Shown here: in pieces, positions 8,325 to 15,395 of the stretch | Layout of the letters: each line of letters opens with the position of its first letter | Numbering within the stretch: position 1 is the first letter of the stretch | NCBI GenBank assembly: GCA_021737115.1 | Contig: JAIPER010000019.1 | Coordinates: forward strand, 1 to 19,292 | DNA: 19,292 bases | Reading direction: 5' to 3' | Source of the DNA: Desulfohalobiaceae bacterium | GTDB taxonomy: Bacteria > Desulfobacterota > Desulfovibrionia > Desulfovibrionales > Desulfothermaceae | Notes under the pieces: generated by a model | Database searches by the model: none | What the model was told of the DNA's origin: nothing | What the model saw: the letters and a program-made list of their open reading frames with translations, nothing else | Program-made: the position numbers and the translations under genes

Positions 8325-9152
8325 ATGAAAGACATCGACAGCGATCTGCTGCAGACAGTCAAAAAGCGCCTGCCCCTGGAGTTTTTGCCTGAAACCGCCG
8401 TTGTCCTGGGAACAGGACTGGGACACTGGGTGGACAGCCTGGACCGTTCGAGGGCGGTTCCCTACTTTGAACTCCCCGGTTTTCCGGAATCCACAGTCGA
8501 AAGCCATCAGGGACGGTTGATCCACGGCTGGGCAGGGTCCTCGCCTGTCCTTGCCCTTCAGGGCAGGTTTCATCTCTACGAAGGCTACAGCGCAGAAGAG
8601 ATCTGTCTGGGAATCAGGCTGCTGGCCAGACTGGGCATCAGCAACATCATCTTCACCAATGCGGCCGGGGCCGTCAATCCCCTGTTTCAAACCGGCAGCA
8701 TCATGGTCATTGCGGACCATATCAACCACACCGGACACAATCCCCTCCTCGGGAAGAACATCGATCATTGGGGTCCCAGATTTCCGGACATGAGCCGGAC
8801 CTATGACCACTCCCTGCGCAAGACCGCCCTGGAGACAGGAGCCAGGCTCGGCATCCGCCTGGAGCAGGGAGTCTACTTAGGAGTCCTCGGCCCTAGCCTG
8901 GAAACCCCAGCCGAGACCAGGGCCTACAGAATGTGGGGGGCCGACGCCATCGGCATGTCCACGGTCCTGGAGGTCATTACAGCCAAGCACATGGGCTTGA
9001 AAATTCTCGGGCTCTCCTGTCTGACCAACCAGAACCTCCCGGACTGCATGGCCGAAACCACACTGCAGGAAATCATCAGCCAGGCTGAAACCACTGGGAA
9101 AAATCTGAGCCGCCTGTTGACGGCGCTTATTCCCAAAATTCAGACCCACTGA
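8325..9152 (+). CDS. punA: Trimeric-type purine nucleoside phosphorylase
   Basis: A 275-residue enzyme that cleaves (deoxy)guanosine and inosine with phosphate to free base and (deoxy)ribose-1-phosphate in purine salvage. Motifs match the low-molecular-mass PNP family: VLGTGLG (27-33), ESHQGRLIHG with His61, GRFHLYEGY (80-88) with Arg81 and His83, TNAAGAVN (111-118), GPSLETPAETRA with Glu193 (base binding), GMSTVLEV (210-217) and LTNQN with Asn235. I chose ATG at 8325 (MKDIDSD) because it gives the family length. The frame stays open upstream to 8148, but that extension translates the family 1 repeat. No good Shine-Dalgarno sequence precedes the ATG. The paralogous methylthioadenosine phosphorylases are less likely, given Glu193 and Asn235. 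Confidence 0.93.
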   Translation: MKDIDSDLLQTVKKRLPLEFLPETAVVLGTGLGHWVDSLDRSRAVPYFELPGFPESTVESHQGRLIHGWAGSSPVLALQGRFHLYEGYSAEEICLGIRLLARLGISNIIFTNAAGAVNPLFQTGSIMVIADHINHTGHNPLLGKNIDHWGPRFPDMSRTYDHSLRKTALETGARLGIRLEQGVYLGVLGPSLETPAETRAYRMWGADAIGMSTVLEVITAKHMGLKILGLSCLTNQNLPDCMAETTLQEIISQAETTGKNLSRLLTALIPKIQTH

Positions 9153-9194
9153 CTCAACAGCCGCATCCTGCACTCTTTTCTTTATTTTAACCGC

Positions 9195-9331
9195 GAACCC
9201 TCCGCGGCGAAGGCTCGCCCTCTACGAGCCGGAGGTCATGAACTCTCCACGGCGTAGGCTCTACCCTCTCTCCGAGCTGTACACTCTACAAGCCGGAGGC
9301 CTGGCTGGAAGCGGAGCCGGAGGCCGTGAAC
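9195..9331. repeat. Imperfect GC-rich repeats upstream of ileS
   Basis: Two related copies start GAACCCTCCGCGGCG (9195) and GAACTCTCCACGGCG (9240), each running to AGCCGGAGG (ending 9235 and 9299). A third GAGCCGGAGG with a following GTGAAC lies at 9314-9331. The 276-bp gap holds no gene, and I see no T-box or other leader RNA. ileS itself is preceded by AAGGAT about 10 nt before ATG. TTGACT at 9356-9361 could be a -35 box, but no convincing -10 follows. Confidence 0.55.
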
Positions 9332-9428
9332 CTGGAAGCCAGTTCCGGTTTTTCCTTGACTTTACGGCTTTCTTGCTTCATTTTTTTATTTTTTTTACAA
9401 GGATTACAAGAAAAGGATCGACCAGGCC

Positions 9429-12245
9429 ATGACTGATTATAAGAATACGCTCAATCTCCCGAAAACGTCTTTTCCCATGCGGGCCAAGCTGCCCAAGAAC
9501 GAGCCCGGGATTATAGACTTCTGGGAAAAAAATAACGCGTACGCCCAGATGACCCAAAGCAACGCTCCGGACAAATCCTTTGTGCTCCATGACGGTCCCC
9601 CGTATGCCAATGGGCATATCCATCTGGGGACGGCCATGAACAAGATCCTCAAGGACATCATCGTCAAATCCCGCAATCTGATGGGCTACCGGGCTGAGTA
9701 TGTCCCGGGCTGGGATTGCCACGGGCTGCCTATTGAGCTCAAAGTGGAGCAGGAGATGGAAAGCAGGAAGAAGAGCCTGTCCACCCTCGAAATCCGGAAA
9801 AATTGCCGGGAATACGCCCTCAAATATCTGGATATCCAACGCAATGAATTCAAGCGCTTAGGCGTTCTGGGGCAATGGGACAGCCCCTATTTGACCATGC
9901 ACCCCGCCTACGAAGCAGCTACCGCCGGAGAACTCTGCGCATTCATGGAGAAAGGTTCGGTTTTGCGGAGCAAAAAACCGATCCACTGGTGCCCTTCCTG
10001 TGAAACCGCCCTGGCCGAGGCGGAAGTCGAATACGCAGACAAGACCTCGCCCTCGATCTACGTCCGCTTTCCGATCAAGGACCCCAAAATAACAGAACTG
10101 GTTCCGGAGACCGAGAATCATCAGGTTTTTCTGGTCATCTGGACCACGACCCCCTGGACGGTGCCCAACAACCTGGCCGTGGCCCTGCATCCTGACTTCG
10201 ACTACGTCCTGGTCGAAGTCGAGGGCCAGATCTACCTCCTGGCGGAAAAGCTCTGGAAGGAGTGCGCAGAAACATTTCAATGGTCCGAGCCCACTGTCGT
10301 GGCCACTCTGCCCGGCCGGGACCTGGAAGGGATTCAAGGCGAGCACCCTCTCTACTCTCGACCCTCGCCCATTGTCCTGGCCGACTATGTCACCCTGGAG
10401 TCGGGCACCGGCTGCGTTCACACCGCTCCGGGCCATGGCCAGGAGGACTATGAAACCGGCCTGAAATATGGACTCGATATTTACGCCCCGCTTGACGACC
10501 AGGGCCGCTACCTTTCCAGCGTGGAATTTTTCAGTGGAAAAAACGTCTTCGCAGCCAATCCCCTGATAATCGAAAAGCTTCGGGAATTCGGAGCTCTTTT
10601 GGCCGAGGAGAAACTGAGCCATTCCTATCCCCATTGCTGGCGCTGCAAGCAACCGGTCATCTTCAGGGCCACCACTCAGTGGTTTATCTCCATGGATAAA
10701 AACGGCTTACGGGACAAGGCCCTGCAAGCCATCGAGGAGCAGGTCAGATGGATACCGGCCTGGGGCAGGCAGAGAATCGGGAACATGATCGCCAACCGGC
10801 CGGACTGGTGCATCTCCAGACAAAGGTCCTGGGGCGTGCCGATCATCGCCCTGATCTGTCAGGACTGCGGGCAGGCCTATTTCGAATCGGAGTGGGTCAA
10901 AACGATCGTCGACCGTTTTGCCGGACATGAAAACGGGGCTGACTACTGGTTTGAAGCCCCCCTTCAGGAAATCGTGCCCCCTGGACTTGCCTGCAGTCAC
11001 TGCCGGGGCACGAACTGGCAAAAGGAGACCGATATTCTGGACGTCTGGTTTGATTCCGGCACAAGCTATGCCGCGGTCCTGGAACAGCGCCGGGAATGCA
11101 GCTATCCCGCCGACATGTATTTGGAAGGTTCCGACCAGCACCGGGGCTGGTTCCACAGCTCTCTCCTGGCCTCCACCGGCACCCGGGGGCGGGCTCCCTA
11201 CCGGACGGTCCTGACCCATGGCTTTGTCGTGGACGGCCAGGGAAAAAAGATGTCCAAATCCATCGGGAACGTCGTCGCCCCCCAGGACATCATCGACAAA
11301 TACGGGGCTGAAATCCTGAGGATGTGGGTGGCCTCGGAGAATTACCAGGAAGACTTGCGGATATCAGATACAATCCTCAAGCAGCTTGTGGACAACTATC
11401 GCCGCATCCGCAATACCTGCCGCTATCTCCTGGGAAACATCAATGACTTCGATCCCGCGGCCCAGGCCGTTTCCGAGGAGGATATGCTCCCTCTGGACCG
11501 CTATGTCCTGGATATGATCAGGCAGAAACACGAGGCCATTGCCAGCCATTATGAAAACTACGATCTGCACAAGGTCTTCCATACCCTGCACAACCTGTGC
11601 GTCAACGAATTGAGCGCCTTTTACCTGGACATCCTGAAGGACAGGCTCTACGTGTCGGCAGCCAACAGTCTGGAAAGGCGTTCGGCGCAAACCGCCCTGA
11701 ATCGGATCCTGTTGATGTTGATCAAGGATATGTCTCCGATTTTGAGCTTCACCGCAGAGGAGGTCTTCCAGAACCTGCCGGAAGACATCCGCGGGGGGGC
11801 GCAGACCATTCTGGCCTTTGACCCCCCGCCCTTGAGCAGGACCGTGATCAGCAGCCAGGAAAAGGAACTCTGGGATTTTCTGCTTCAGGTCAGATCGGAA
11901 GTGACCAGGGCCATTGAACCCTTTCGCAAACAAGGGACCATCGGCCACTCCCTCGATGTCCTTTTAACCTTGAGCGGAGACCGGGAAACAATGGACAGAC
12001 TGGCCATGGTCCAGGACTACTTGCGGGACTTCTTTATTGTTTCCCAACTCGAACTGGCCCCGGCCGGCACTGACCTCGAGGACGGCTATCAGAGCGACGA
12101 AATCCCCGGGCTGCAGATCAAGATATCAAGGGCCAAAGGCGAGAAGTGTTCCAGGTGCTGGACTTTCAGTCCGGACCTCGGTCGGGATCCGGATCATCCC
12201 GAGATCTGCCCCAGATGCAGCCGGGAGCTCGGCGTCCAATTTTGA
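9429..12245 (+). CDS. ileS: Isoleucyl-tRNA synthetase
   Basis: A 938-residue class I synthetase, the normal size for the bacterial enzyme, that charges tRNA-Ile in the cytoplasm. The HIGH-type motif is GPPYANGHIHLG (56-67), followed by GWDCHGLPIE. The editing domain contains TTTPWTVPNN and HTAPGHGQEDY. DVWFDSGTSY and GSDQHRGWFHSSLL precede KMSKS (607-611). The C-terminal zinc ligands C907, C910, C927 and C930 (CSRCW and CPRCSREL) are intact, which marks the bacterial rather than the mupirocin-resistant eukaryote-like type. The last three codons and the stop (GTC CAA TTT TGA) are also the left end of the family 3 palindrome, so the extreme C-terminus seems to have been set by an element insertion. 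The gene heads the lipoprotein-processing cluster. Confidence 0.98.
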   Translation: MTDYKNTLNLPKTSFPMRAKLPKNEPGIIDFWEKNNAYAQMTQSNAPDKSFVLHDGPPYANGHIHLGTAMNKILKDIIVKSRNLMGYRAEYVPGWDCHGLPIELKVEQEMESRKKSLSTLEIRKNCREYALKYLDIQRNEFKRLGVLGQWDSPYLTMHPAYEAATAGELCAFMEKGSVLRSKKPIHWCPSCETALAEAEVEYADKTSPSIYVRFPIKDPKITELVPETENHQVFLVIWTTTPWTVPNNLAVALHPDFDYVLVEVEGQIYLLAEKLWKECAETFQWSEPTVVATLPGRDLEGIQGEHPLYSRPSPIVLADYVTLESGTGCVHTAPGHGQEDYETGLKYGLDIYAPLDDQGRYLSSVEFFSGKNVFAANPLIIEKLREFGALLAEEKLSHSYPHCWRCKQPVIFRATTQWFISMDKNGLRDKALQAIEEQVRWIPAWGRQRIGNMIANRPDWCISRQRSWGVPIIALICQDCGQAYFESEWVKTIVDRFAGHENGADYWFEAPLQEIVPPGLACSHCRGTNWQKETDILDVWFDSGTSYAAVLEQRRECSYPADMYLEGSDQHRGWFHSSLLASTGTRGRAPYRTVLTHGFVVDGQGKKMSKSIGNVVAPQDIIDKYGAEILRMWVASENYQEDLRISDTILKQLVDNYRRIRNTCRYLLGNINDFDPAAQAVSEEDMLPLDRYVLDMIRQKHEAIASHYENYDLHKVFHTLHNLCVNELSAFYLDILKDRLYVSAANSLERRSAQTALNRILLMLIKDMSPILSFTAEEVFQNLPEDIRGGAQTILAFDPPPLSRTVISSQEKELWDFLLQVRSEVTRAIEPFRKQGTIGHSLDVLLTLSGDRETMDRLAMVQDYLRDFFIVSQLELAPAGTDLEDGYQSDEIPGLQIKISRAKGEKCSRCWTFSPDLGRDPDHPEICPRCSRELGVQF

Positions 12246-12343
12246 AGTCCAATTTGAGTTATCAGTTACCCCAGATTTTGTTCTGCTATTGCTCTGTCGA
12301 CATATAACTCTGTGAAGTGATGAACTTGGCTTCAAAATTGGAC
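12234..12343. repeat. Family 3 palindromic element overlapping the ileS stop
   Basis: GTCCAATTTTGAAG (from 12234) is matched by CTTCAAAATTGGAC (to 12343), a perfect 14-bp inverted repeat. The symmetry extends to 18 positions if one extra base is allowed (GTCCAA against GCCAA). A third partial copy of the end sequence, GTCCAATTTGAG, follows the left arm at 12247. The 110-bp span has no coding capacity. Its left arm encodes the final Val-Gln-Phe-stop of ileS. Confidence 0.8.
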
Positions 12344-12388
12344 ATAACCGAAAAATGAAATCCCAATCCTTCTCAGATACATGAGGAG

Positions 12389-12417
12389 TTGAAGTCAAAT
12401 AATGACCTTTTTATAAA
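12389..12417 (+). promoter_or_regulatory. Candidate promoter for lspA
   Basis: TTGAAG (12389-12394) and TATAAA (12412-12417) are spaced 17 bp. If used, transcription would begin just before or in the family 2 element at 12430-12528, placing that palindrome in the lspA leader. Confidence 0.45.
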
Positions 12418-12429
12418 GTTTATAAATAG

Positions 12430-12528
12430 ATACCAGAAGTTGGCTCAAAACAACACAACTGGCCCAAATCCTACTAAATTTTTCAAAGATGCAGCGTCAA
12501 GAGAGTAACATATACCAACTTCTGGTAT
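12430..12528. repeat. Family 2 palindromic element in the lspA leader
   Basis: Ends ATACCAGAAGTTGG (12430-12443) and CCAACTTCTGGTAT (12515-12528) form a perfect 14-bp inverted repeat around about 70 bp. The right end stops 3 bases before the lspA ribosome site (GGAAG, 12532-12536). In RNA the closing stem would sit directly against that site. Confidence 0.88.
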
Positions 12529-12544
12529 ATTGGAAGAATCTAAC

Positions 12545-13057
12545 ATGACCCGAGACAAGGATTCCAGGAATGTCCCCAAATCAGCTTGGCTTATTGCCTT
12601 CGGAATCCTCCTTCTCGACCAGTTCGTCAAAGAAATGATCAAGGCGTCCATTCCGGTCTGGGGTCGGGAAACCGTAATCCAAGGTTTCTTCAACATCGTC
12701 CATTTCCTGAACAAGGGGGCCGCCTTTGGAATATTCAACACTCAAGGGTCTACCTGGCAGCCAGTCTTCTTCATCGCGGTGACCTGTCTGGCCGTGATCG
12801 TCATCTACGTCCTGTTACGTCAGGCAGAGCAGGAAAGACCGCTCTACGTCTTTGCCCTCAGCTCGATCCTCGGCGGGGCCCTGGGCAATCTGACCGACAG
12901 GCTCAGACAGGGCGTGGTCATCGATTACCTTGACTTCTCTCTGGGCCGGTTCCACTGGCCGGCCTTTAATATCGCGGACCTGGCCATCAGCATCGGGGCT
13001 TTGTGTCTGCTGGTCGATTTTTACAAGAGAGAACGACATGCATCCGATCCTCATTGA
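12545..13057 (+). CDS. lspA: Prolipoprotein signal peptidase (signal peptidase II)
   Basis: A 170-residue integral inner-membrane aspartyl protease with four hydrophobic segments. It removes the signal peptide of diacylglyceryl-modified prolipoproteins. Conserved features are LLLDQFVK (22-29), FLNKGAAFGI (54-63), GNLTDR with catalytic Asp118 and FNIADLAISIG with catalytic Asp145. I chose ATG at 12545, which has GGAAG about 8 nt upstream. The frame opens 15 bp earlier at a TTG that belongs to the repeat boundary and the ribosome site itself. Its end overlaps lgt by 20 bp, so the two are translationally coupled. Confidence 0.97.
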   Translation: MTRDKDSRNVPKSAWLIAFGILLLDQFVKEMIKASIPVWGRETVIQGFFNIVHFLNKGAAFGIFNTQGSTWQPVFFIAVTCLAVIVIYVLLRQAEQERPLYVFALSSILGGALGNLTDRLRQGVVIDYLDFSLGRFHWPAFNIADLAISIGALCLLVDFYKRERHASDPH

Positions 13058-13787
13058 TCTCGGTCCACTGACCATTTACAGCTATGGGTTCTTCATAGCA
13101 GCCGCTATCCTCCTGGGTATGGGGCTGATCATGCACGAGGCCCGGCAGAAGAATCTCAACCACAGACTCGTATTGGATTTGGGCTTTTACCTGATCCTGG
13201 GGGCCATCATCGGCTCCAGATTATTGTATGTATTCTTACACCCGGTGTATTTTTTCAACCATCCCTTAAGGATCGTTCAGTTCTGGAAAGGCGGCCTGGT
13301 TTTTGTCGGTGGAGCCTTTGTGGCCGTCATTGTTGCCTGGATTTATCTCAAGCAAAAAGACGAGCCCCTTCGGGACTGGCTGGACTCCTTTGCTCCGGGT
13401 GTAGCCGCCGGGCAGGCCGTAGGCAGAATCGGCTGCCTCATGGCTGGATGCTGTTACGGAAAACCTACTGCCCTGCCCTGGGCTATCACCTTCAAGATGC
13501 CGAATTCTTTAGCTCCGCTCCATCTGCCCCTGCACCCGACACAGATCTACCACTCTCTGGCCGGCCTGATCACGTTTGTCATCCTGGTTCTGGCCAAGCG
13601 AAAGAATCTGAAATCCGGACAACTTTTTGCCCTGTTCCTCGTTCTGTACTCCGTCTTTCGATTCGGCATAGAATTTTTCCGGGGTGATTACCGGGGTTAC
13701 CTGGGTTTTCTCAGTGTGACCCAATGGATCACCATCCTTGTTTTTACCCTTGGCGTGAGCCTCATCCTAAAACTCAGGAGTCAATGA
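13038..13787 (+). CDS. lgt: Phosphatidylglycerol-prolipoprotein diacylglyceryl transferase
   Basis: A 249-residue polytopic inner-membrane enzyme that moves diacylglyceryl from phosphatidylglycerol to the lipobox Cys, the step before LspA. The signature GRIGCLMAGCCYGKP (129-143) contains the essential Arg130. HPTQIY (166-171) and RFGIEFFRGD with Arg208 and Glu212 match the other core sites. The motif GGLVFVGG (85-92) has Val90 where the Escherichia coli enzyme has His103; from general knowledge this His is not invariant across the family. ATG at 13038 overlaps the lspA end; longer in-frame starts would lie inside lspA and add no family sequence. Confidence 0.97.
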   Translation: MHPILIDLGPLTIYSYGFFIAAAILLGMGLIMHEARQKNLNHRLVLDLGFYLILGAIIGSRLLYVFLHPVYFFNHPLRIVQFWKGGLVFVGGAFVAVIVAWIYLKQKDEPLRDWLDSFAPGVAAGQAVGRIGCLMAGCCYGKPTALPWAITFKMPNSLAPLHLPLHPTQIYHSLAGLITFVILVLAKRKNLKSGQLFALFLVLYSVFRFGIEFFRGDYRGYLGFLSVTQWITILVFTLGVSLILKLRSQ

Positions 13788-14003
13788 GTGACCGGATTTT
13801 CCATACAGACACTGATTTTCATAGGCATTCTGCTCTTAATCCCCATACTGCCGAACCTCTGGGCCATCTGGCATATCTTTCACTGCGATTTCGAGACAGG
13901 CGCGGAAAAAATGGGTTGGCTCTTTGCAGCCATGTTTCTCCCGGTCCTGGGCGGGATCGCCTATCTCTTCCGGGGACGGAAAAGGGGGCGCAGGATTGCA
14001 TAA
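13788..14003 (+). CDS. Small PLDc_N-domain membrane protein
   Basis: A 71-residue protein starting at GTG immediately after the lgt stop, with AGGAG 7 nt upstream. Two hydrophobic segments (about 7-29 and 43-62) flank DFETGAEKMGW. The pattern LPNLWAIWHI then MGWLFAAMFLPVLGGIAYLFRGR matches the stand-alone PLDc_N family, named after the N-terminal region of cardiolipin-synthase-type phospholipases D. No catalytic HKD motif is present. The function is unknown; the tight spacing shows it is co-expressed with lgt. Confidence 0.85.
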   Translation: MTGFSIQTLIFIGILLLIPILPNLWAIWHIFHCDFETGAEKMGWLFAAMFLPVLGGIAYLFRGRKRGRRIA

Positions 14004-14061
14004 TGAAAACCTCATTTTATGACGACCGTAAGTATAACAAGAAAATTCTGGAGGATTGACT

Positions 14062-14955
14062 ATGAAACGCTACCTTCTCCTATCGATCATCTTTTTATTT
14101 GTTATTACGGGATGTGCGGTCCCGCCGGAGCAGCAGAACCGACTCCAAAACCAGGTTTTTTCGGTTCGGCAGGACCTGAAGAAGCAGGACCGGATCCTGC
14201 AGGAAACCCAGGAAAGACTGGCCGAACTGGAAAAGAACCTGCAGGAGATGGATAGACAATCGACCGAGGCGGTCAGTCAGAAGAGCGAATCCGTGCGCAC
14301 CCGGCAGGCAGATATCTCCAGCAGGCTCGAATCGATGCGCATCAAACTGGCCACACTCACGGGAACCCAGGAGGGCCTGCAGCGCTCTCTGCAAGAGGTC
14401 TCCCAAACCAAAGAGGAACATTCCGAACAACTCTCTGCCGTCAAGCAGAGACTGACCGCTCTGGAGCAGGATCTTCAGCAGGTAATCAGCCAGATGGGAA
14501 TCGAGACCGCAGAAAAGGATGGAGCATCAGAAGGGAAAAGAGCAGCGGCCGCTGATCAAGAACAACCTGACCAACCGGAAGAAATCACCCCGGATTTTCT
14601 CTATGAAAAGGCCCTGCAGGCCTTCAACAACCGCGAATACAAGAAGGCCCGCAACCTCTGGGCGGACATGATCCAAAGCTTCCCCGACCACCAGCTGGTG
14701 CCCAATGCCTATTTCTGGCAGGGGGAGGCCTACTATCAACTTCAGGACTTTGCCAACGCCGCCCTCAAATACAACGAAGTCATCGAGAATTACTCAGACC
14801 ACAACAAGTACCCGGCTGCCCTGCTCAAACAGGGACTCTCCTACTACGCCCTGAACAAAAACAGGGCCGGTCGCCTCAGGCTGGATGAACTCATCCAGAA
14901 ATTCCCGGATCGGGCCGAGGCCAAGAGGGCCAGGATATTTCTCGACAACAGATAG
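14062..14955 (+). CDS. YbgF/CpoB-like coiled-coil TPR lipoprotein
   Basis: A 297-residue protein with a lipoprotein signal (MKRYLLLSIIFLFVITGC, lipid-bearing Cys18). Ala at +2 predicts outer-membrane sorting. Residues about 23-155 are a heptad-rich coiled coil, followed by an acidic Gln/Glu linker. Residues about 176-297 are TPR/Tol-Pal YbgF-type repeats (FLYEKALQAFNNREYKKARN, AYFWQGEAYYQLQDFANAAL, ALLKQGLSYYALNKN). In enterobacteria this family works with Tol-Pal and the peptidoglycan synthase PBP1B, but no tol genes are in this window, so I leave the symbol empty. GGAGG 7 nt before ATG 14062 decides the start. It is a substrate of the Lgt and LspA enzymes encoded just upstream. Confidence 0.9.
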   Translation: MKRYLLLSIIFLFVITGCAVPPEQQNRLQNQVFSVRQDLKKQDRILQETQERLAELEKNLQEMDRQSTEAVSQKSESVRTRQADISSRLESMRIKLATLTGTQEGLQRSLQEVSQTKEEHSEQLSAVKQRLTALEQDLQQVISQMGIETAEKDGASEGKRAAAADQEQPDQPEEITPDFLYEKALQAFNNREYKKARNLWADMIQSFPDHQLVPNAYFWQGEAYYQLQDFANAALKYNEVIENYSDHNKYPAALLKQGLSYYALNKNRAGRLRLDELIQKFPDRAEAKRARIFLDNR

Positions 14956-14956
14956 T

Positions 14957-14990
14957 TTTCATCCGGGAAGCTCGATCTTCCCGGATGAAA
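14957..14990 (+). terminator. 14-bp hairpin closing the ileS-lspA-lgt cluster
   Basis: TTTCATCCGGGAAG (14957-14970) pairs perfectly with CTTCCCGGATGAAA (14977-14990) around CTCGAT. It starts one base after the lipoprotein stop. No long T run follows, so termination may be weaker than at the two terminators near 7400. Confidence 0.75.
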
Positions 14991-15009
14991 TCTAGCTCAC
15001 CTATTTTAT

Positions 15010-15189
15010 ATACTGAACCAGCTTAGCTTTTTGCGAAATTTGGGCCTGGGCCCTTGGGGTAGCCAGTCTTTGTTGTAAACTGATCCAACTTAGCTTTTTG
15101 TGAAATTTGGGCCTGGAGGCTTTGGGTCTCCAGTCTTTGTTGTAAAAACCAAAATTGTATCAGTATAAAAACCAAAATTGGATCAGTAT
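15010..15189. repeat. Family 1 palindromic element, interrupted outer copy
   Basis: It begins ATACTGAACCAGCTTAGC, contains GAAATTTGGGCCTGG and CTTTGTTGTA, breaks at 15077, and resumes at 15166 with TAAAAACCAAAATTGGATC, ending TTGGATCAGTAT. Removing the inner copy restores a normal family 1 element of about 90 bp. It lies in the 440-bp space between the convergent lipoprotein gene and uvrC. Confidence 0.88.
15078..15165. repeat. Family 1 palindromic element, inner copy inserted in the outer one
   Basis: Ends ACTGATCCAA (15079-15088) and TTGTATCAGT (15155-15164) enclose the family interior, with an inner palindrome GGAG...CTCC. It is flanked by TA at 15076-15077 and 15166-15167, and the outer copy has one TA at that point, so a 2-bp TA target duplication fits. 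That is the habit of IS630/Tc1-type transposases, which suggests past mobilisation in trans. No transposase gene lies in the window. Confidence 0.85.
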
Positions 15190-15252
15190 TCATTCCCTTT
15201 TCCGAGTCCCTTTTTCACTTTCCCCGCTCCCTTCTCCCCGCTTCTTTTTCAT

Positions 15253-15375
15253 CACTTCCTTCTTCTCTCTGTTCCGCGCTTCCCCGCTCCCCGCTCCCCG
15301 TTCCCCGCTCCGCGCTCCAAGCTCCGGGCTCCGGGCTTCTTTCTCCTCACTTCCTTCTTCTCTCTGTTCCGCGCT
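15253..15375. repeat. 95-bp-spaced direct repeat of 28 bp
   Basis: The same 28 bases (beginning CACTTCCTTCTTCTCTCTG, ending TTCCGCGCT) occur at 15253-15280 and 15348-15375. Between and around them are loose heptamers of the GCTCCCC/GCTCCGC type. This is the non-coding part of the minisatellite that enters uvrC. Confidence 0.85.
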
Positions 15376-15395
15376 CCCCGCTCCGCGCTCCAAGC

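Noticed and set aside
9153..9428. T-box or other tRNA-sensing leader before ileS
   Set aside because: No T-box core or terminator/antiterminator pair is visible.
13724..14059. 111-codon frame overlapping the PLDc_N gene
   Set aside because: Out of frame with the PLDc_N match, and the product shows no family features.
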